Positions 1 to 9,552 of a stretch of 64,000 nt of DNA are shown here, piece by piece. The stretch covers positions 232,534-296,533 of the forward strand of contig JAVKFU010000015.1 in assembly GCA_040223695.1 (NCBI GenBank), in the 5' to 3' direction. Within the stretch, counting starts at the first letter, position 1. Each line of letters begins with the position of its first letter. The notes below the pieces were generated by a model. That model was not told the DNA's origin. It did not search any database and saw only the letters and a list, made by a program, of their open reading frames with translations. The translations under genes were made by a program, and so were the position numbers. The DNA is from Deltaproteobacteria bacterium. GTDB lineage: Bacteria; Desulfobacterota_D; UBA1144; Nemesobacterales; UBA2774.

Positions 1-808
1 TCGAGACCTCCCAGCCGCCTTCGACGGGCCGGAGTGAATTAACCGTCTGATTTAACCTGACCGATCCGTCAGGCAGGCTCTTTCCGAGGGCGTCCACGAG
101 AGTACGCATGCCTTCTCTGTAGGACAGAAACAGGCTGTAGCGCGCCCCGCTTTCCCTCTTAACGCCTTCCCCCCTCTTTTTGTAGCTGTGATACATCCCC
201 TTTATAACGCTCCCGTACCTCTCCTCCATTTCAAGGAATTGGGGCATTGTCGCCCTCAGGCTCAGTTTCTCGGGATCAGCCGTATACACCCCGCTTATCA
301 TGGGCTGAGCTACGCGCTCTAGCGCCTCTCTGCCCAGACGTCTCCTTACAAAAGAAGCGAGGCTCTCGTCGCTTTGCTGCCTCCTTGCTATAAATAGGTC
401 CATCAGCATACGCGCTTTACCCTTCCAGGAAAAAAGGGGTGTCGTCAGGAAAGGATAGATGCGGGTCGGTGCGAGCATGATGAACCCTTCGGGCAGAGGC
501 GCTAATTTCCCGTCGAGAAGAACGAAGGTGCGTCTCTTCTCGTCGTTCGTTTCGATAATCTCTCCCGCCAGACCGAGCCGGTTGGACAAGTTGAGAGCCC
601 ACGGTTTTGTAGTGATGAACGAATCGGGTCCCTCTTCAATCAAAAAGCCGTCTCTCTCAATAGTCGATATAACGCCTCCGAGAACACCGGTCTTTTCAAG
701 CAGCGCTACATCTAGGTCTAAATTTTTCTCGTTGCTTAATTCCGTAAGCCGGTGGGCGGCGCTCAGTCCGGTTATGCCTCCGCCTATGACAACGATACGT
801 TTTTTCAT
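1..808 (-). CDS. hemG: Protoporphyrinogen oxidase, C-terminus beyond window
   Basis: The 269 visible residues begin with a Rossmann dinucleotide-binding motif (VVIGGGITGLSAA at about residues 6-18) and continue with the ER-rich FAD-binding region typical of oxygen-dependent protoporphyrinogen IX oxidase (HemY/HemG, PPOX), including the EEGPDSF segment that follows the FAD site. The enzyme removes six electrons from protoporphyrinogen IX to give protoporphyrin IX in haem synthesis. Family members are about 460-480 residues, so roughly 40 percent is missing. The ATG lies 72 bases downstream of the NtrC-type regulator, same strand, so it may be the last gene of that run. A related flavin amine oxidase is the alternative call. 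Confidence 0.85.
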   Translation of the reverse strand, partial: MKKRIVVIGGGITGLSAAHRLTELSNEKNLDLDVALLEKTGVLGGVISTIERDGFLIEEGPDSFITTKPWALNLSNRLGLAGEIIETNDEKRRTFVLLDGKLAPLPEGFIMLAPTRIYPFLTTPLFSWKGKARMLMDLFIARRQQSDESLASFVRRRLGREALERVAQPMISGVYTADPEKLSLRATMPQFLEMEERYGSVIKGMYHSYKKRGEGVKRESGARYSLFLSYREGMRTLVDALGKSLPDGSVRLNQTVNSLRPVEGGWEVS

Positions 809-880
809 AAGAGTATTTAACCATGATCGCTGTTGGATTTACAGTATGAGCGGTGATTACTCCGAAAGTTAAATCTTCCC

Positions 881-2236
881 TCACGATTCTTCCTTCTGCT
901 TTAGCTTGTACAGGAGCGAGCGTCTGCTGATACCGAGGGTTTTAGCGGCCCTCGTGCGGTTGCCGCCGGTCTCGGAAAGCGCTCTGTCTATAAAGGCGTT
1001 TTCGACCATTTGCTTTGCCTCGTCGAATGAGAAATTATTCAGCAATCCCTGAAGCTCTGTGCTGTTTGGGGGTCTGCTTCCGGCCGGTTCGACCTTTTGT
1101 ATTATATCCGAATCCGAGAGTATCATAGCCCTTTCAATTATGTTCTCCAGTTCCCTCACGTTTCCCGGCCACTCGTAACGGGTGAGCTCCGCCATGGCCT
1201 CGGGTGATACATGCCTGATACGGGGATTTATCTGGCGCCTGTATTTGTCTATGAAATGTCCTACCAGAAGTGGAATGTCCTCTTTCCTCTCCCTCAAAGG
1301 CGGTATAAAGATTGGAAATACGTTTAGCCTGTAGAAGAGGTCGTCTCTGAATCTTCCGCTTGTGACGTCCTGCCTCAGATCGCGTGAAGTTGCGGTTATA
1401 ACCCTCACGTCTATATTTATTAATTTGTTATCTCCGAGCCTTCTGATTTCCTCTTCCTGAAGCACTCTCAAGAGCTTCGGCTGGAGGACCTGTGGGAACT
1501 CGCCTATCTCATCGAGGAACAACGTCCCCCCGTGCGCTTCCTCGATTAAACCCCTCTTCGAGCTGTTCGCCCCTGTAAAGGCCCCTTTGGCGTACCCGAA
1601 AAGCTCGCTTTCCATAAGGGGTTCCGGTATGGCCGCGCAATTTACGGCGACAAAATTAGCATCCTTTCTGTCGCTTTGGTTATGAATCGCCTTTGCGACC
1701 AGCTCCTTCCCGGTCCCGCTTTCGCCTGTAATCAAAACCGTTGTTTTGAAACGGGACGCCTTGCTCGAAAGCTCGATCACTTCGTCAATTGCCCTGCTTG
1801 AGTGTACGATGTCCGTGAAAGTATTTTCTGTTCCGAGCTCTTTTCTCAGATAGCTGTTTGCCGCCCTCAGCCGGTGTCTCTCCCGGGCCATGTGCATCCT
1901 CAGAATCAGTTCTTCGGAGTTAATCGGTTTGTTTATATAATCCGCGGCTCCCCTCTTTATGGCCTCGATGGAGCTTTCTATTGATCCGTAAGCCGAGATC
2001 ATAATGACGATTGAGTCGATATCCCGGCACTCCGGCTGTTGCAGGAATTCTATTCCGCTCATTCCGGGAAGTTTTATATCGCAGATTATAAAGTCGTACA
2101 GTTTTCCCGAAGCGATAAGGTCGATGGCCGCCCTCGCGTCCTCTGCGCTGTCAACTCCATACCCCTCCATCTGAAGTATGAGCGTAAGCGATTCCCTTAT
2201 TCCTCTCTCGTCGTCAATTACCAAAATTTTCTGCAT
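881..2236 (-). CDS. NtrC-family sigma-54-dependent response regulator
   Basis: The 451-residue protein has three domains in the classical order. The receiver (about 1-120) has acidic residues Asp8 and Asp9, phosphoacceptor Asp53 (ICDIKLPGM) and Lys104. The AAA+ sigma-54 activator domain (about 145-375) shows Walker A GESGTGKE (171-178), the sigma-54 contact loop GAFTGA (218-223) and Walker B LFLDEIGE near 241. A Fis-type helix-turn-helix ends the protein (NRTRAAKTLGISRRSLLYKL). Once phosphorylated it should drive open-complex formation at -24/-12 promoters. Its start overlaps the end of the sensor kinase gene by 23 bases, so the two are a cognate pair. Position next to a prepilin peptidase suggests, but does not prove, a PilR-like role. 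Confidence 0.95.
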   Translation of the reverse strand: MQKILVIDDERGIRESLTLILQMEGYGVDSAEDARAAIDLIASGKLYDFIICDIKLPGMSGIEFLQQPECRDIDSIVIMISAYGSIESSIEAIKRGAADYINKPINSEELILRMHMARERHRLRAANSYLRKELGTENTFTDIVHSSRAIDEVIELSSKASRFKTTVLITGESGTGKELVAKAIHNQSDRKDANFVAVNCAAIPEPLMESELFGYAKGAFTGANSSKRGLIEEAHGGTLFLDEIGEFPQVLQPKLLRVLQEEEIRRLGDNKLINIDVRVITATSRDLRQDVTSGRFRDDLFYRLNVFPIFIPPLRERKEDIPLLVGHFIDKYRRQINPRIRHVSPEAMAELTRYEWPGNVRELENIIERAMILSDSDIIQKVEPAGSRPPNSTELQGLLNNFSFDEAKQMVENAFIDRALSETGGNRTRAAKTLGISRRSLLYKLKQKEES

Positions 2237-3719
2237 TTTTATAATCCTTTGCCCTGGGAAAAATAATTTTAAAGGCGGAACCTTGCCCTTCTTTACTGTC
2301 TACACTGATTTTGCCGCCGTATGTCTCGACTATTCTCGCTGAAACCGACAGACCGAGACCCGTCCCGTGTCCCGGCTCCTTGGTTGTAAAAAACGGATCG
2401 AATATTTTGCTCCTGATCTCCTCCGCTATTCCCGCTCCGTTGTCCGTTATATTGATAAGCACAGTCGAGTCCGGGCGGCTTTGTGTGGAAATCGTTATTT
2501 CTCCCGAATCGGCTATAGCGTCCCTGGAGTTCAGAATTAGATTTATTATCACCTGAGACAGCTGATTGGGGTCGGCTTCGATGAGAGGGATATCCTCTTC
2601 AAGCTGAAACCTGACTGAAATCCTTTTCAAAACTCCCTGGCTGTTCAATATATCGACTGTGTCCCTTATTACCTGGTTTACGCTTAGCGTTTGAGGCGCC
2701 AGTTTCTTGGGACGCGAGTAGTCGAGCAGTGTTCTTATGATCCTGTCCACCCTGTCCACTTCCCTCTTGATCTCGTTCAGAAAATCGGTTTTTTTGTCCT
2801 CGTCTGTTCGTGACGACCTTTTCATCACGTCCACATATCCGTTTATGGCCGACAGGGGGTTTCCGATTTCATGCGCAACGCCGGCGGACAGCTGTCCCAG
2901 CGAAGCGAGTTTTTCCGCTTCGATAAGCTCTCTCTGGGTTGATCTCAGCTCCGCGTTCGCTTCTTCAAGCTCCTTGATCTTATTCCTGAGCTCTTTTTTC
3001 CCGCTCTCTATTTCGTCGTACATATTCCTGAGCGCGGAATGGAGCTGATTTATTTCCCTCACTCTGCCGACGTCGGCGCTCTCGGGGAACTTTCCGGCCC
3101 CGATCGACTCGGCGGTTCTGATGAGTTCATGAACCGGCCTGATAATCCTTCTCGAAAGTATGTAAAAACCGAAGAGCGCTATAATAATCAGGAACAGTAT
3201 TATCCACAGAGCAATGAGCCTCTGCCCCAGAACTATACTCTCCCCGAGTGAGGAAAGAGGCTGGTATATGAGCAGGGCGCCGTCCTTTTTTCCGGATACT
3301 CGGATGGGTGCCGCGATTTTAATTCCCCGGTAACTGGAGAATGGAGGTATGTTAACGCCCTCTATATCGAAAACCGCGTGACCCGCTCTCCCGGCCTCAA
3401 GAATAAGCGGGTCGCTCCTGCTCTCTTTACCGGCGGCTTCTGATGTGCTGAAGGATAATCTCTCATCTCCGATTGCAACGGCGCCCCAGGCTCCGGGATC
3501 CAGCACCTTTTTCAGAAATCCTATTCCTCCGTCTATGTCATTTTTCTCGAGGTAGGAATTCTCTAGCGCCGTGACAATTGACTTGACGCTGTCTATCTTT
3601 CCCTGAAGCGCGAATCTTTCAGTCACTTTAAATGCGATTATGCCGATAAGAAACATGGCGACCGCCGTAATAAAAAGAATATTTACAAGTACTTCTGCTC
3701 TTAAGCCTGTCTGTCGCAT
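2214..3719 (-). CDS. Sensor histidine kinase with extracytoplasmic domain and HAMP
   Basis: 501 residues. A first membrane segment (about 12-30), an extracytoplasmic region of about 130 residues with no motif I recognise, a second membrane segment (about 168-186), HAMP (about 187-240) and a short coiled coil lead to the HisKA dimerisation domain with H-box AGVAHEIGNPLSAING (phospho-acceptor His283). The HATPase_c domain has an N-box (INLILNSRDAI), G1 (DNGAGI) and G2 (GHGTGLGLS). This is a class I kinase that should phosphorylate the NtrC-type regulator encoded immediately downstream. PilS has six N-terminal membrane helices; this has two, so it is not a standard PilS. The ligand is unknown. 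Confidence 0.95.
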   Translation of the reverse strand: MRQTGLRAEVLVNILFITAVAMFLIGIIAFKVTERFALQGKIDSVKSIVTALENSYLEKNDIDGGIGFLKKVLDPGAWGAVAIGDERLSFSTSEAAGKESRSDPLILEAGRAGHAVFDIEGVNIPPFSSYRGIKIAAPIRVSGKKDGALLIYQPLSSLGESIVLGQRLIALWIILFLIIIALFGFYILSRRIIRPVHELIRTAESIGAGKFPESADVGRVREINQLHSALRNMYDEIESGKKELRNKIKELEEANAELRSTQRELIEAEKLASLGQLSAGVAHEIGNPLSAINGYVDVMKRSSRTDEDKKTDFLNEIKREVDRVDRIIRTLLDYSRPKKLAPQTLSVNQVIRDTVDILNSQGVLKRISVRFQLEEDIPLIEADPNQLSQVIINLILNSRDAIADSGEITISTQSRPDSTVLINITDNGAGIAEEIRSKIFDPFFTTKEPGHGTGLGLSVSARIVETYGGKISVDSKEGQGSAFKIIFPRAKDYKNAENFGN

Positions 3720-3812
3720 TTTACCCGTATGATACTGCCGGATGTAGAATTAGGGGACGAAAGCGAGTCCGTCTCCTATGTAATTGTAGGTCTTTTTTTT
3801 GAGGAGTGGTAA

Positions 3813-4640
3813 CTAAATCCTCAGACTGAAGCCGCCCGTGAAGACAAAAATTACGGCGGCCAGGGACAAAAAGGGGCCGAAGGGCAGGGCGTATCTCAGG
3901 TCCCCTTTCTTAAAGGCTATAACGGTCAGTCCGGAAACGGTCCCTATAATCGAGCTCACCAGCATTACGAATATTACGCCTTCCACGCCTAAAAATGCGC
4001 CGATCATCGCAAGAAGCTTAACATCGCCCATTCCCATTCCTTCCCTTTTTCTCAGAGCGAGATAGAGGAGGGCTATAATGTAGAGGAGGCCCCCTCCCAG
4101 AATTACACCGAATACCGAGTCCAGAAACGGCACTTCGTTCAGTATTCCGAAGAAGTCTCCGAGGTTAAACTCGATAATTTCCATGAGCTGCCGGCTCCTC
4201 CGCCAGTCCGTTATGAGACCGTTAAAAATGAGGCCAGCTATGATCCCCGGAATGGTGATAACGTTCGGTATAATCATGTGTTTAAGGTCTATGAAGGCGA
4301 TCACGATAAGTGCGAATATGAAAATCAGATAGAAGAGGGTTTCGATGGAGATTCCGAATTTCCATAATACGGCAGGAAAAAGCAGTCCCGAGAGAATCTC
4401 TACGATCGGATACCGGATGGATATGCGGGATTCGCAGCAGGAGCATTTCCCGCCTAGAAATAAATAGCTCAGTATGGGAATGTTATGATAAAATTTGATC
4501 CTTTCACCGCAGGATGTGCAGTGAGACGGGGGGTACGCTATGGATTCCTCGCGCGGCAGTCTGTAAATGCAGACATTGAGAAAACTTCCTGTTACCGCAC
4601 CCAGTATAAACGAAAAGATGTAGAGGACAGTTTGGTTCAC
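3813..4640 (-). CDS. pilD: Prepilin peptidase / N-methyltransferase (A24)
   Basis: 275 residues, normal length for PilD/GspO. The N-terminal methyltransferase segment has the two CxxC pairs of the zinc site (Cys41-Cys44 and Cys66-Cys69) after the GSFLNVCIYRLP motif. The two catalytic aspartates of the aspartic peptidase are Asp118 (FIDLKHMIIPN) and Asp206 (GMGMGDVKLL). Seven or eight membrane helices follow the family pattern. It cleaves leader peptides of type IV prepilins or pseudopilins at the inner membrane and methylates the new N-terminus. No pilin or secretion genes lie in this window. It starts 10 bases after the CDC48 gene, so the two are co-transcribed. Confidence 0.96.
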   Translation of the reverse strand: MNQTVLYIFSFILGAVTGSFLNVCIYRLPREESIAYPPSHCTSCGERIKFYHNIPILSYLFLGGKCSCCESRISIRYPIVEILSGLLFPAVLWKFGISIETLFYLIFIFALIVIAFIDLKHMIIPNVITIPGIIAGLIFNGLITDWRRSRQLMEIIEFNLGDFFGILNEVPFLDSVFGVILGGGLLYIIALLYLALRKREGMGMGDVKLLAMIGAFLGVEGVIFVMLVSSIIGTVSGLTVIAFKKGDLRYALPFGPFLSLAAVIFVFTGGFSLRI

Positions 4641-4650
4641 AGGGAATTAG

Positions 4651-6789
4651 CTATTCCGCGCGCTCGTTTTTAAGTTCTACGTTCGCTATGATTTTGCTTT
4701 TTATTTCTTTAAGCGCCTCGGAAAAGTGCCGTTCGGTTATCTTTAATTTTTTCTTCCTGTTGCTCAGGTGTTCCCTTATCGCTATTATAGAGGCCCTCTG
4801 ACAGAGGAGTTCTATGTCGGCTCCCGAAAGCCCGTCTGTTTCGGAGGCGACCCCCCTCAGCCTTGCGTCTCTTCCCATCGGTTTTCCGCGCGTATGAATC
4901 TTGAGTATCTCGTGGCGTTCTTCCTCGTCCGGATAGGGAATGTTGAGTATAAGGTCGAACCTGCCCGAGCGCAGAAGCGCATGGTCAACTATGTCTATCC
5001 TGTTCGTAGCCGCCAGCACGAGCACCTCCCTCAGGTCCTCCACTCCGTCCATCTCCGTCAGCAGCTGGCTTACTACCCTCTCCGAAACACGGGTCCCGTC
5101 GGTCTCTCTGCGGTGAGGGGCAAGGGCGTCTATTTCATCGAAGAATACTATGCAGGGGGCGACCTGTTTCGCTTTCTTGAACACCTCCCTGACCGCGTGC
5201 TCGGATTCACCGACATATTTTGAAAGCAGTTCGGCTCCCTTGACGGAGATAAAGTTCGCTCCGCTCTGGTTTGCGAGCGCCTTGGCCAGAAGTGTTTTCC
5301 CCGTGCCCGGCGGGCCGCAAAGAAGTATCCCCGTAGGCGCCTTCGTATCCGTTATCTCAAAAAGGTCCTTGTGAATAAACGGCCATATTACGGCCTCAAT
5401 GAGCTTGTCCTTTATTTCCTTCAGCCCCCCGATATCATCCCAGGTAACCTTGGAGATCTCGACGAATATCTCCCTTATGGCCGAGGGCTCGACTTCCTTG
5501 AGCGCTTCCATGAAGTCGTTCATCTCCACCTTGATCGGTGCGAGGTTCCCGTTGTTTTCAAATATCTCCTCTTCTTCGTCCTCGTAATCGGGAAGGGATT
5601 TTCGGAGTGATTTCATGGCGGCTTCACGGCAGAGGTTCTCTATGTCCGCCCCCACGAACCCGTGGGTCAAATCCGCGAGCCGTTCGAGGTCGATGTCCTC
5701 TGAAAGAGGCATCCCCCTGCTATGGACCTCGAGTATCTGTAAACGTCCGTTACGGTCGGGCACGTCCAGGCTTACTTCCCTGTCGAACCTCCCCGGCCTT
5801 CTGAGCGCGGGGTCGAGCGCGGAGGGGAGATTTGTGGCTCCTATTACGACTATGTTCCCCCTGTGCCTCAGGCCGTCCATTAGCGAGAGCAGCTGGGCTA
5901 CTATCCTCTTTTCGACATCGCCCGAGACCTTCTCCCGTTTTGGCGCGATAGCGTCGAGCTCATCGAGGAAAATTATAGAAGGCTGGTTTCTGGTCGCAAT
6001 CTCAAAAATGTCCCTTAGCCTGGCTTCGCTTTCACCGTAAAATTTGTGCATTATCTCGGGGCCGTTTATCACCTGAAAATTCGCATTCGTTTCATGAGCT
6101 ACGGCTTTAGCCAGAAGGGTTTTACCGCTGCCTGGCGGTCCCACGAGGAGTATACCTCTCGGAGGGTTAATTCCGAGCTTGTCGAACAGCTGAGGGTATC
6201 TGAGCGGCAATTCAACAATTTCCTTTACCTTGTTTATCTGGTCCCTCAAGCCGCCTATATCGTCGTAGCTTACCCTCGAGCTGTCGAACTTTCCCTTGGG
6301 CCTCTTTCTTATATCGAGCTTTGTTGAAGCCCGGATAATAACCGAGTTTGAGGGGATTACTCCAATGACATTGAAATCTTCGAGCCTCGAGCCCGGGAGC
6401 TTGATCCTGATTTTATCGCCTATTGTTATGGGAAATCCGTCCAGCCTGTCAAGCAGGTATTTATTTTCGTTTCCGTTGTAAAGAACGTCGTTGTTCCTGG
6501 GCGCCAGCACCACCTTCGTGGCTGATTTGTTGTCTATCTTTTTAACGAATATATGCTCGTCTATATCAACCCGGGCGTTTTCTCTTGTAATTCCGTCCAT
6601 CTGTATTATGGACTTCTCGGAGAGTGATTTCTCAAGCGGCATAACCCGCACGACCGTTTTTCTCTTTCCGCCTACTTGCACCAAATCCCAGGAACCCACG
6701 CCTATCTCGCGCATGTCTTCCGGATTAAGCCTAGCAAAGCCTTTGCCCGAGTCCTTTTTTGCCAGTTCGCATATCTTAAGAGCTATCAT
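4651..6789 (-). CDS. CDC48/VAT-type AAA ATPase with two AAA modules
   Basis: 712 residues with the architecture of archaeal VAT and eukaryotic p97. An N-terminal double-psi-barrel plus small domain (about 1-160) is followed by D1, with Walker A GPPGSGKT (217-224) and Walker [10 protein letters not shown], and D2, with Walker A GPPGTGKT (492-499) and Walker B VFFDEIDA. Both modules have the GAT/AATN sensor-1 and R-finger segments ([16 protein letters not shown]). Such ATPases form hexameric unfoldases that extract or feed substrates to proteases. The D2 pore loop and C-terminus give no adaptor hint. It is first in the minus-strand run and has a good promoter 9-45 bases upstream. Bacterial copies are scattered, so past transfer from archaea is possible. 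Confidence 0.95.
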   Translation of the reverse strand: MIALKICELAKKDSGKGFARLNPEDMREIGVGSWDLVQVGGKRKTVVRVMPLEKSLSEKSIIQMDGITRENARVDIDEHIFVKKIDNKSATKVVLAPRNNDVLYNGNENKYLLDRLDGFPITIGDKIRIKLPGSRLEDFNVIGVIPSNSVIIRASTKLDIRKRPKGKFDSSRVSYDDIGGLRDQINKVKEIVELPLRYPQLFDKLGINPPRGILLVGPPGSGKTLLAKAVAHETNANFQVINGPEIMHKFYGESEARLRDIFEIATRNQPSIIFLDELDAIAPKREKVSGDVEKRIVAQLLSLMDGLRHRGNIVVIGATNLPSALDPALRRPGRFDREVSLDVPDRNGRLQILEVHSRGMPLSEDIDLERLADLTHGFVGADIENLCREAAMKSLRKSLPDYEDEEEEIFENNGNLAPIKVEMNDFMEALKEVEPSAIREIFVEISKVTWDDIGGLKEIKDKLIEAVIWPFIHKDLFEITDTKAPTGILLCGPPGTGKTLLAKALANQSGANFISVKGAELLSKYVGESEHAVREVFKKAKQVAPCIVFFDEIDALAPHRRETDGTRVSERVVSQLLTEMDGVEDLREVLVLAATNRIDIVDHALLRSGRFDLILNIPYPDEEERHEILKIHTRGKPMGRDARLRGVASETDGLSGADIELLCQRASIIAIREHLSNRKKKLKITERHFSEALKEIKSKIIANVELKNERAE

Positions 6790-6804
6790 ATCAGTCCCTA
6801 GAAG

Positions 6805-6833
6805 AGGATACCGCTCACATATTTTTGGGTCAA
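6805..6833 (-). promoter_or_regulatory. Sigma-70-type promoter for the CDC48-pilD run
   Basis: Read on the minus strand, TTGACC (6833-6828) and TATCCT (6810-6805) are separated by 17 bases. The predicted transcript would start near 6798, only about 9 bases before the ATG at 6789, so the leader would be very short, holding at most the AGGGA ribosome site. Sequence match only. Confidence 0.5.
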
Positions 6834-6860
6834 GGATATTTTAAGTTCGCCGATTTGCGA

Positions 6861-6889
6861 TTGAATAAACCTTTCTTCTTTATTATAAT
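6861..6889 (+). promoter_or_regulatory. Sigma-70-type promoter for recF
   Basis: TTGAAT (6861-6866) and a perfect TATAAT (6884-6889) with exactly 17 bases between them, pointing at recF. It is divergent from the CDC48 promoter, with about 30 bases between the two -35 elements, so both could respond to one regulator bound between them. Confidence 0.65.
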
Positions 6890-6918
6890 TTTTCAAATCC
6901 TTATTTTACAACGCTCTC

Positions 6919-8019
6919 GTGAAACTTAGATCCCTGACACTTATGAACTACAGGTCGTATACGGCCCAGAACTTTATCTTTCATGACAGAATGAATCTCG
7001 TTTACGGTGATAACGCTCAGGGCAAGACCAACCTGCTCGAAGCGATTCACTTTCTTTTGATGTTCAAGCCCTTCAAACAGGTGAGACACGAGGAAATAAT
7101 CAACTTCGGCGCGGAGCTCTGCAGGATCAAGGGTGAAATCGAATCCGGCTCCGGTCTTGACGAGGTCCATATACTGCTGAGCGGCGAGCGGAAAACGGTA
7201 AAGCTGAACGGAAAAATCATTTACAGGACTTCCAGGATACTGGGCAGATACAATGTGGTTTCGTTCCTTCCGTCCGACCTCGAGCTCATAAAAGGAGGGC
7301 CGCAGGGGAGAAGAAGATACCTCGACGGCCTCGTCTGCACGCTCGAGCCCGTACACTTGAAGGACCTAAAGCTGTATCACAGATTACTTATGCAAAGAAA
7401 TGCTATACTGGCGAAGACTTCCGGCCTCACTCCGCAGAAGCTCGAGATATGGGACGAGAAGCTGGCCGAGACGGGCGCGCGGGTTGTATCGAGGAGAATT
7501 AATTACATAAAGAAAATCGCCCCTCATTTGAAACGCATATATGCGTCTACTTCCGGTCAGGAATCGGATGTAGGTTTCCACTATGCGGGTTCTTTCGGCG
7601 CAGAGAGCGATCCGGAGCGGGAGTTCAGGGAGCAGCTCAGGTCGAGATTTGAAAGGGACAGAAAGCGCGGCCATACAACGGCAGGGCCTCACAGGGATAT
7701 CCTTGGTTTCAGCATCGGCGGCAGGGACGCGTCTCTCTACGCGTCCCAGGGCGAGGCTAAAAATCTGGCCCTTGCGCTAAAGGCGTCCGAGATCGAGCTC
7801 ACCAGGGATTCCCTGGGAAAGACACCGATTTTGCTTCTGGACGACGTGACCAGCGAGCTTGACGAAGGGCGGAGAAAGTTCCTGTTCAGGCTCCTTCAGG
7901 ATTTCACCGGTCAGATTTTCATCACCGGCACAAGCCTGAATGAAATTCTTGGCGGTGGCGAGGCGCGGGTATTCCATATTGAAGGGGGAAAAGCCCGCCA
8001 CAAACAAATTACCGGATAG
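6919..8019 (+). CDS. recF: DNA replication/repair protein RecF
   Basis: 366 residues, standard RecF length. The N-terminal strand MKLRSLTLMNYRSY is the classical RecF opening. Walker A GDNAQGKTN spans residues 30-38. The ABC signature lies around ASQGEAKNLALALK and Walker B around ILLLDDVTSELDEGRR. RecF is an SMC-like ATPase that, with RecO and RecR, loads RecA at gapped DNA. The start is GTG at 6919; no good ribosome site precedes it, and the transcript predicted from the promoter at 6861-6889 would have a leader of only about 20 bases. It is not next to dnaA, dnaN or gyrB, its usual neighbours, so the replication-origin gene order is not kept here. Confidence 0.96.
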   Translation: MKLRSLTLMNYRSYTAQNFIFHDRMNLVYGDNAQGKTNLLEAIHFLLMFKPFKQVRHEEIINFGAELCRIKGEIESGSGLDEVHILLSGERKTVKLNGKIIYRTSRILGRYNVVSFLPSDLELIKGGPQGRRRYLDGLVCTLEPVHLKDLKLYHRLLMQRNAILAKTSGLTPQKLEIWDEKLAETGARVVSRRINYIKKIAPHLKRIYASTSGQESDVGFHYAGSFGAESDPEREFREQLRSRFERDRKRGHTTAGPHRDILGFSIGGRDASLYASQGEAKNLALALKASEIELTRDSLGKTPILLLDDVTSELDEGRRKFLFRLLQDFTGQIFITGTSLNEILGGGEARVFHIEGGKARHKQITG

Positions 8020-8126
8020 ATATGTTATTGTATTAATACCGGATTCAAATGGAGCAATACGGCTTGCATCCTGGTTTATATTATAAATAAAAATTTTTCG
8101 TAAGACCTACAGGGGAGGAACCGGGC

Positions 8127-8594
8127 TTGAGCGAAAAGGCGTTTCAGGATTATTGGGAGAAAAACAAATGCTGGGGGTGCGGAAGCTCAAACGAGCACGG
8201 ACTTCATCTGAAGAGCTACTGGTCCGGGGACGAGTCGGTTTCCGGTTTTATACCGTCACGGCATCATAAGGCCGGTCCCGATCACTATCTGAACGGCGGA
8301 ATAATAGCCACTGTTATAGATTGTCACTCCATATGCACGGCAATTGCAGACGCCTACCGGGAGGAGAAGAGAGAATTGAACAGCGAGCCGTTTATATGGT
8401 ACGTCACGGCATCCATGAAAATCGACTATCACAAGCCGGCCCCGATAAACGAGGCTGTTACTCTGAAGGGCAAAATAGTAAACAGGGAGGGCAGGAAGAC
8501 AGTCGTAGCCTGCGATCTCTATTCCGGAGAGCTCCTGTGCGCCCGGGCGGAGGTACTGGCGGTCCGGGTCTCGCCTGAGAAATGGTTCGATTGA
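8127..8594 (+). CDS. PaaI-family hotdog thioesterase
   Basis: 155 residues starting at TTG, chosen because a strong ribosome site (GGGGAGGAACC) ends a few bases upstream. The sequence has the acyl-CoA thioesterase hotdog pattern: HYLNGGIIATVIDCHS, where an active-site acidic residue (Asp) sits on the long helix, and the strand pattern ASMKIDYHKPAPINE typical of PaaI/YbgC-like enzymes. An N-terminal CWGCG motif is frequent in one branch of this family. It probably hydrolyses acyl-CoA thioesters in the cytosol. The substrate cannot be read from sequence. It lies alone between recF and a secreted protein. Confidence 0.8.
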   Translation: MSEKAFQDYWEKNKCWGCGSSNEHGLHLKSYWSGDESVSGFIPSRHHKAGPDHYLNGGIIATVIDCHSICTAIADAYREEKRELNSEPFIWYVTASMKIDYHKPAPINEAVTLKGKIVNREGRKTVVACDLYSGELLCARAEVLAVRVSPEKWFD

Positions 8595-8664
8595 GGGTTA
8601 AATCGGTTTTACCGGCCGCATTAAATTGATTCTGGTATTATTCTTTTGTTTTCAGAGGAGTTAT

Positions 8665-9531
8665 ATGAAAGATTCGTGCATTGTTTTGTTTTTTATTATC
8701 GCGTTCTCGGTTTTAATCTCTCCGCGGCTTTATGCCGGGGATATTCCTTCGCCGGTTGAAGCGAAGTTAATTTCCGATGCTTCCGCTATTAAGCCCGGTT
8801 CGTCATTTAGAATGGGTGTTTTACTCGACATCGATCCCCGATGGCACGTGTACTGGAAAAATTCAGGGGATTCGGGGCTGCCCACCAGGGTTAAATTCTC
8901 GCTACCGGAGGGGTTTCAGGCAGGCGAGTTAATGTGGCCGCTTCCGACCGTTTTCAGGGCGGAGGGCGGTATTGTCGACTACGGATACGAGGACTCCCTT
9001 CTCCTGTTCGCTTATGTAAGCGCCCCCCTTGAGATTTCACCTGACTCGGAGGTGAAACTGGCGGGTGAGGTGTCGTGGGTGAGCTGCAGGGAGATATGCA
9101 TACCCGGCAGGGCCGAGCTTGAGCTTCTGCTACCCGTGTCACAGGATGTAAAAGAGGTGAATTCTGAATTGTTTAAAGAGTGGAAGGCAAAGTTACCCAT
9201 CAATGAATTTGACGAAGATATACCTTTTAATATTGAGGTAAACACAGCTAAAAAGGAAAATAATTTAACCGCGGTGAATATTTTGCTGGATGCCGATACC
9301 GCGGTGACTGATATTGAGCTCTATCCCGTTCCGGGAAATACGCTCGTTGTCGACAATATCAAGATAACTCCACAGGCGCTTGATGAAAAAACCACGATAA
9401 CCTTCGACGTTAAACAGTTGCCGGGGCGCGAGTCGTCTCAGACGGAGCTGGATACGCTCATAGTATTTACGGACGGCAGCGGTAAAAGATCGGGGGTGTC
9501 GCTCCCGGTGCTGCTGGAAAACACGAACTAG
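8665..9531 (+). CDS. Secreted protein with DsbD N-terminal (alpha) domain only
   Basis: 288 residues. I take the ATG at 8665, not the in-frame one at 8626, because AGAGGAG sits 5-8 bases before it and a clean signal peptide then follows (MKDSC..., hydrophobic core, cleavage near LYAG). The mature part resembles the DsbD/ScsB N-terminal domain: the phrases PRWHVYWKNSGDSGLPT and VSWVSCREICIPG are typical, with a Cys pair four apart (CREIC). In DsbD this domain passes electrons to periplasmic partners. The membrane and thioredoxin domains that normally follow are absent. It is 21 bases before a DoxX gene, so the two may work together in periplasmic redox chemistry. Confidence 0.8.
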   Translation: MKDSCIVLFFIIAFSVLISPRLYAGDIPSPVEAKLISDASAIKPGSSFRMGVLLDIDPRWHVYWKNSGDSGLPTRVKFSLPEGFQAGELMWPLPTVFRAEGGIVDYGYEDSLLLFAYVSAPLEISPDSEVKLAGEVSWVSCREICIPGRAELELLLPVSQDVKEVNSELFKEWKAKLPINEFDEDIPFNIEVNTAKKENNLTAVNILLDADTAVTDIELYPVPGNTLVVDNIKITPQALDEKTTITFDVKQLPGRESSQTELDTLIVFTDGSGKRSGVSLPVLLENTN

Positions 9532-9552
9532 TAATTAAAGGAGGATGACACC

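Noticed and set aside
459-872. Plus-strand reading frame of 137 codons over hemG
   Set aside because: It lies on the opposite strand of a clear hemG frame, lacks a ribosome site and has no family features.
2214-3719. PilS identity for the kinase because of the nearby pilD
   Set aside because: PilS has six N-terminal membrane helices; this protein has two with a large extracytoplasmic domain and HAMP. The link to pilus genes stays unproven.
6901-7356. Minus-strand frame antisense to the start of recF
   Set aside because: Shadow of recF; RecF N-terminal motifs and the promoter support the sense frame.
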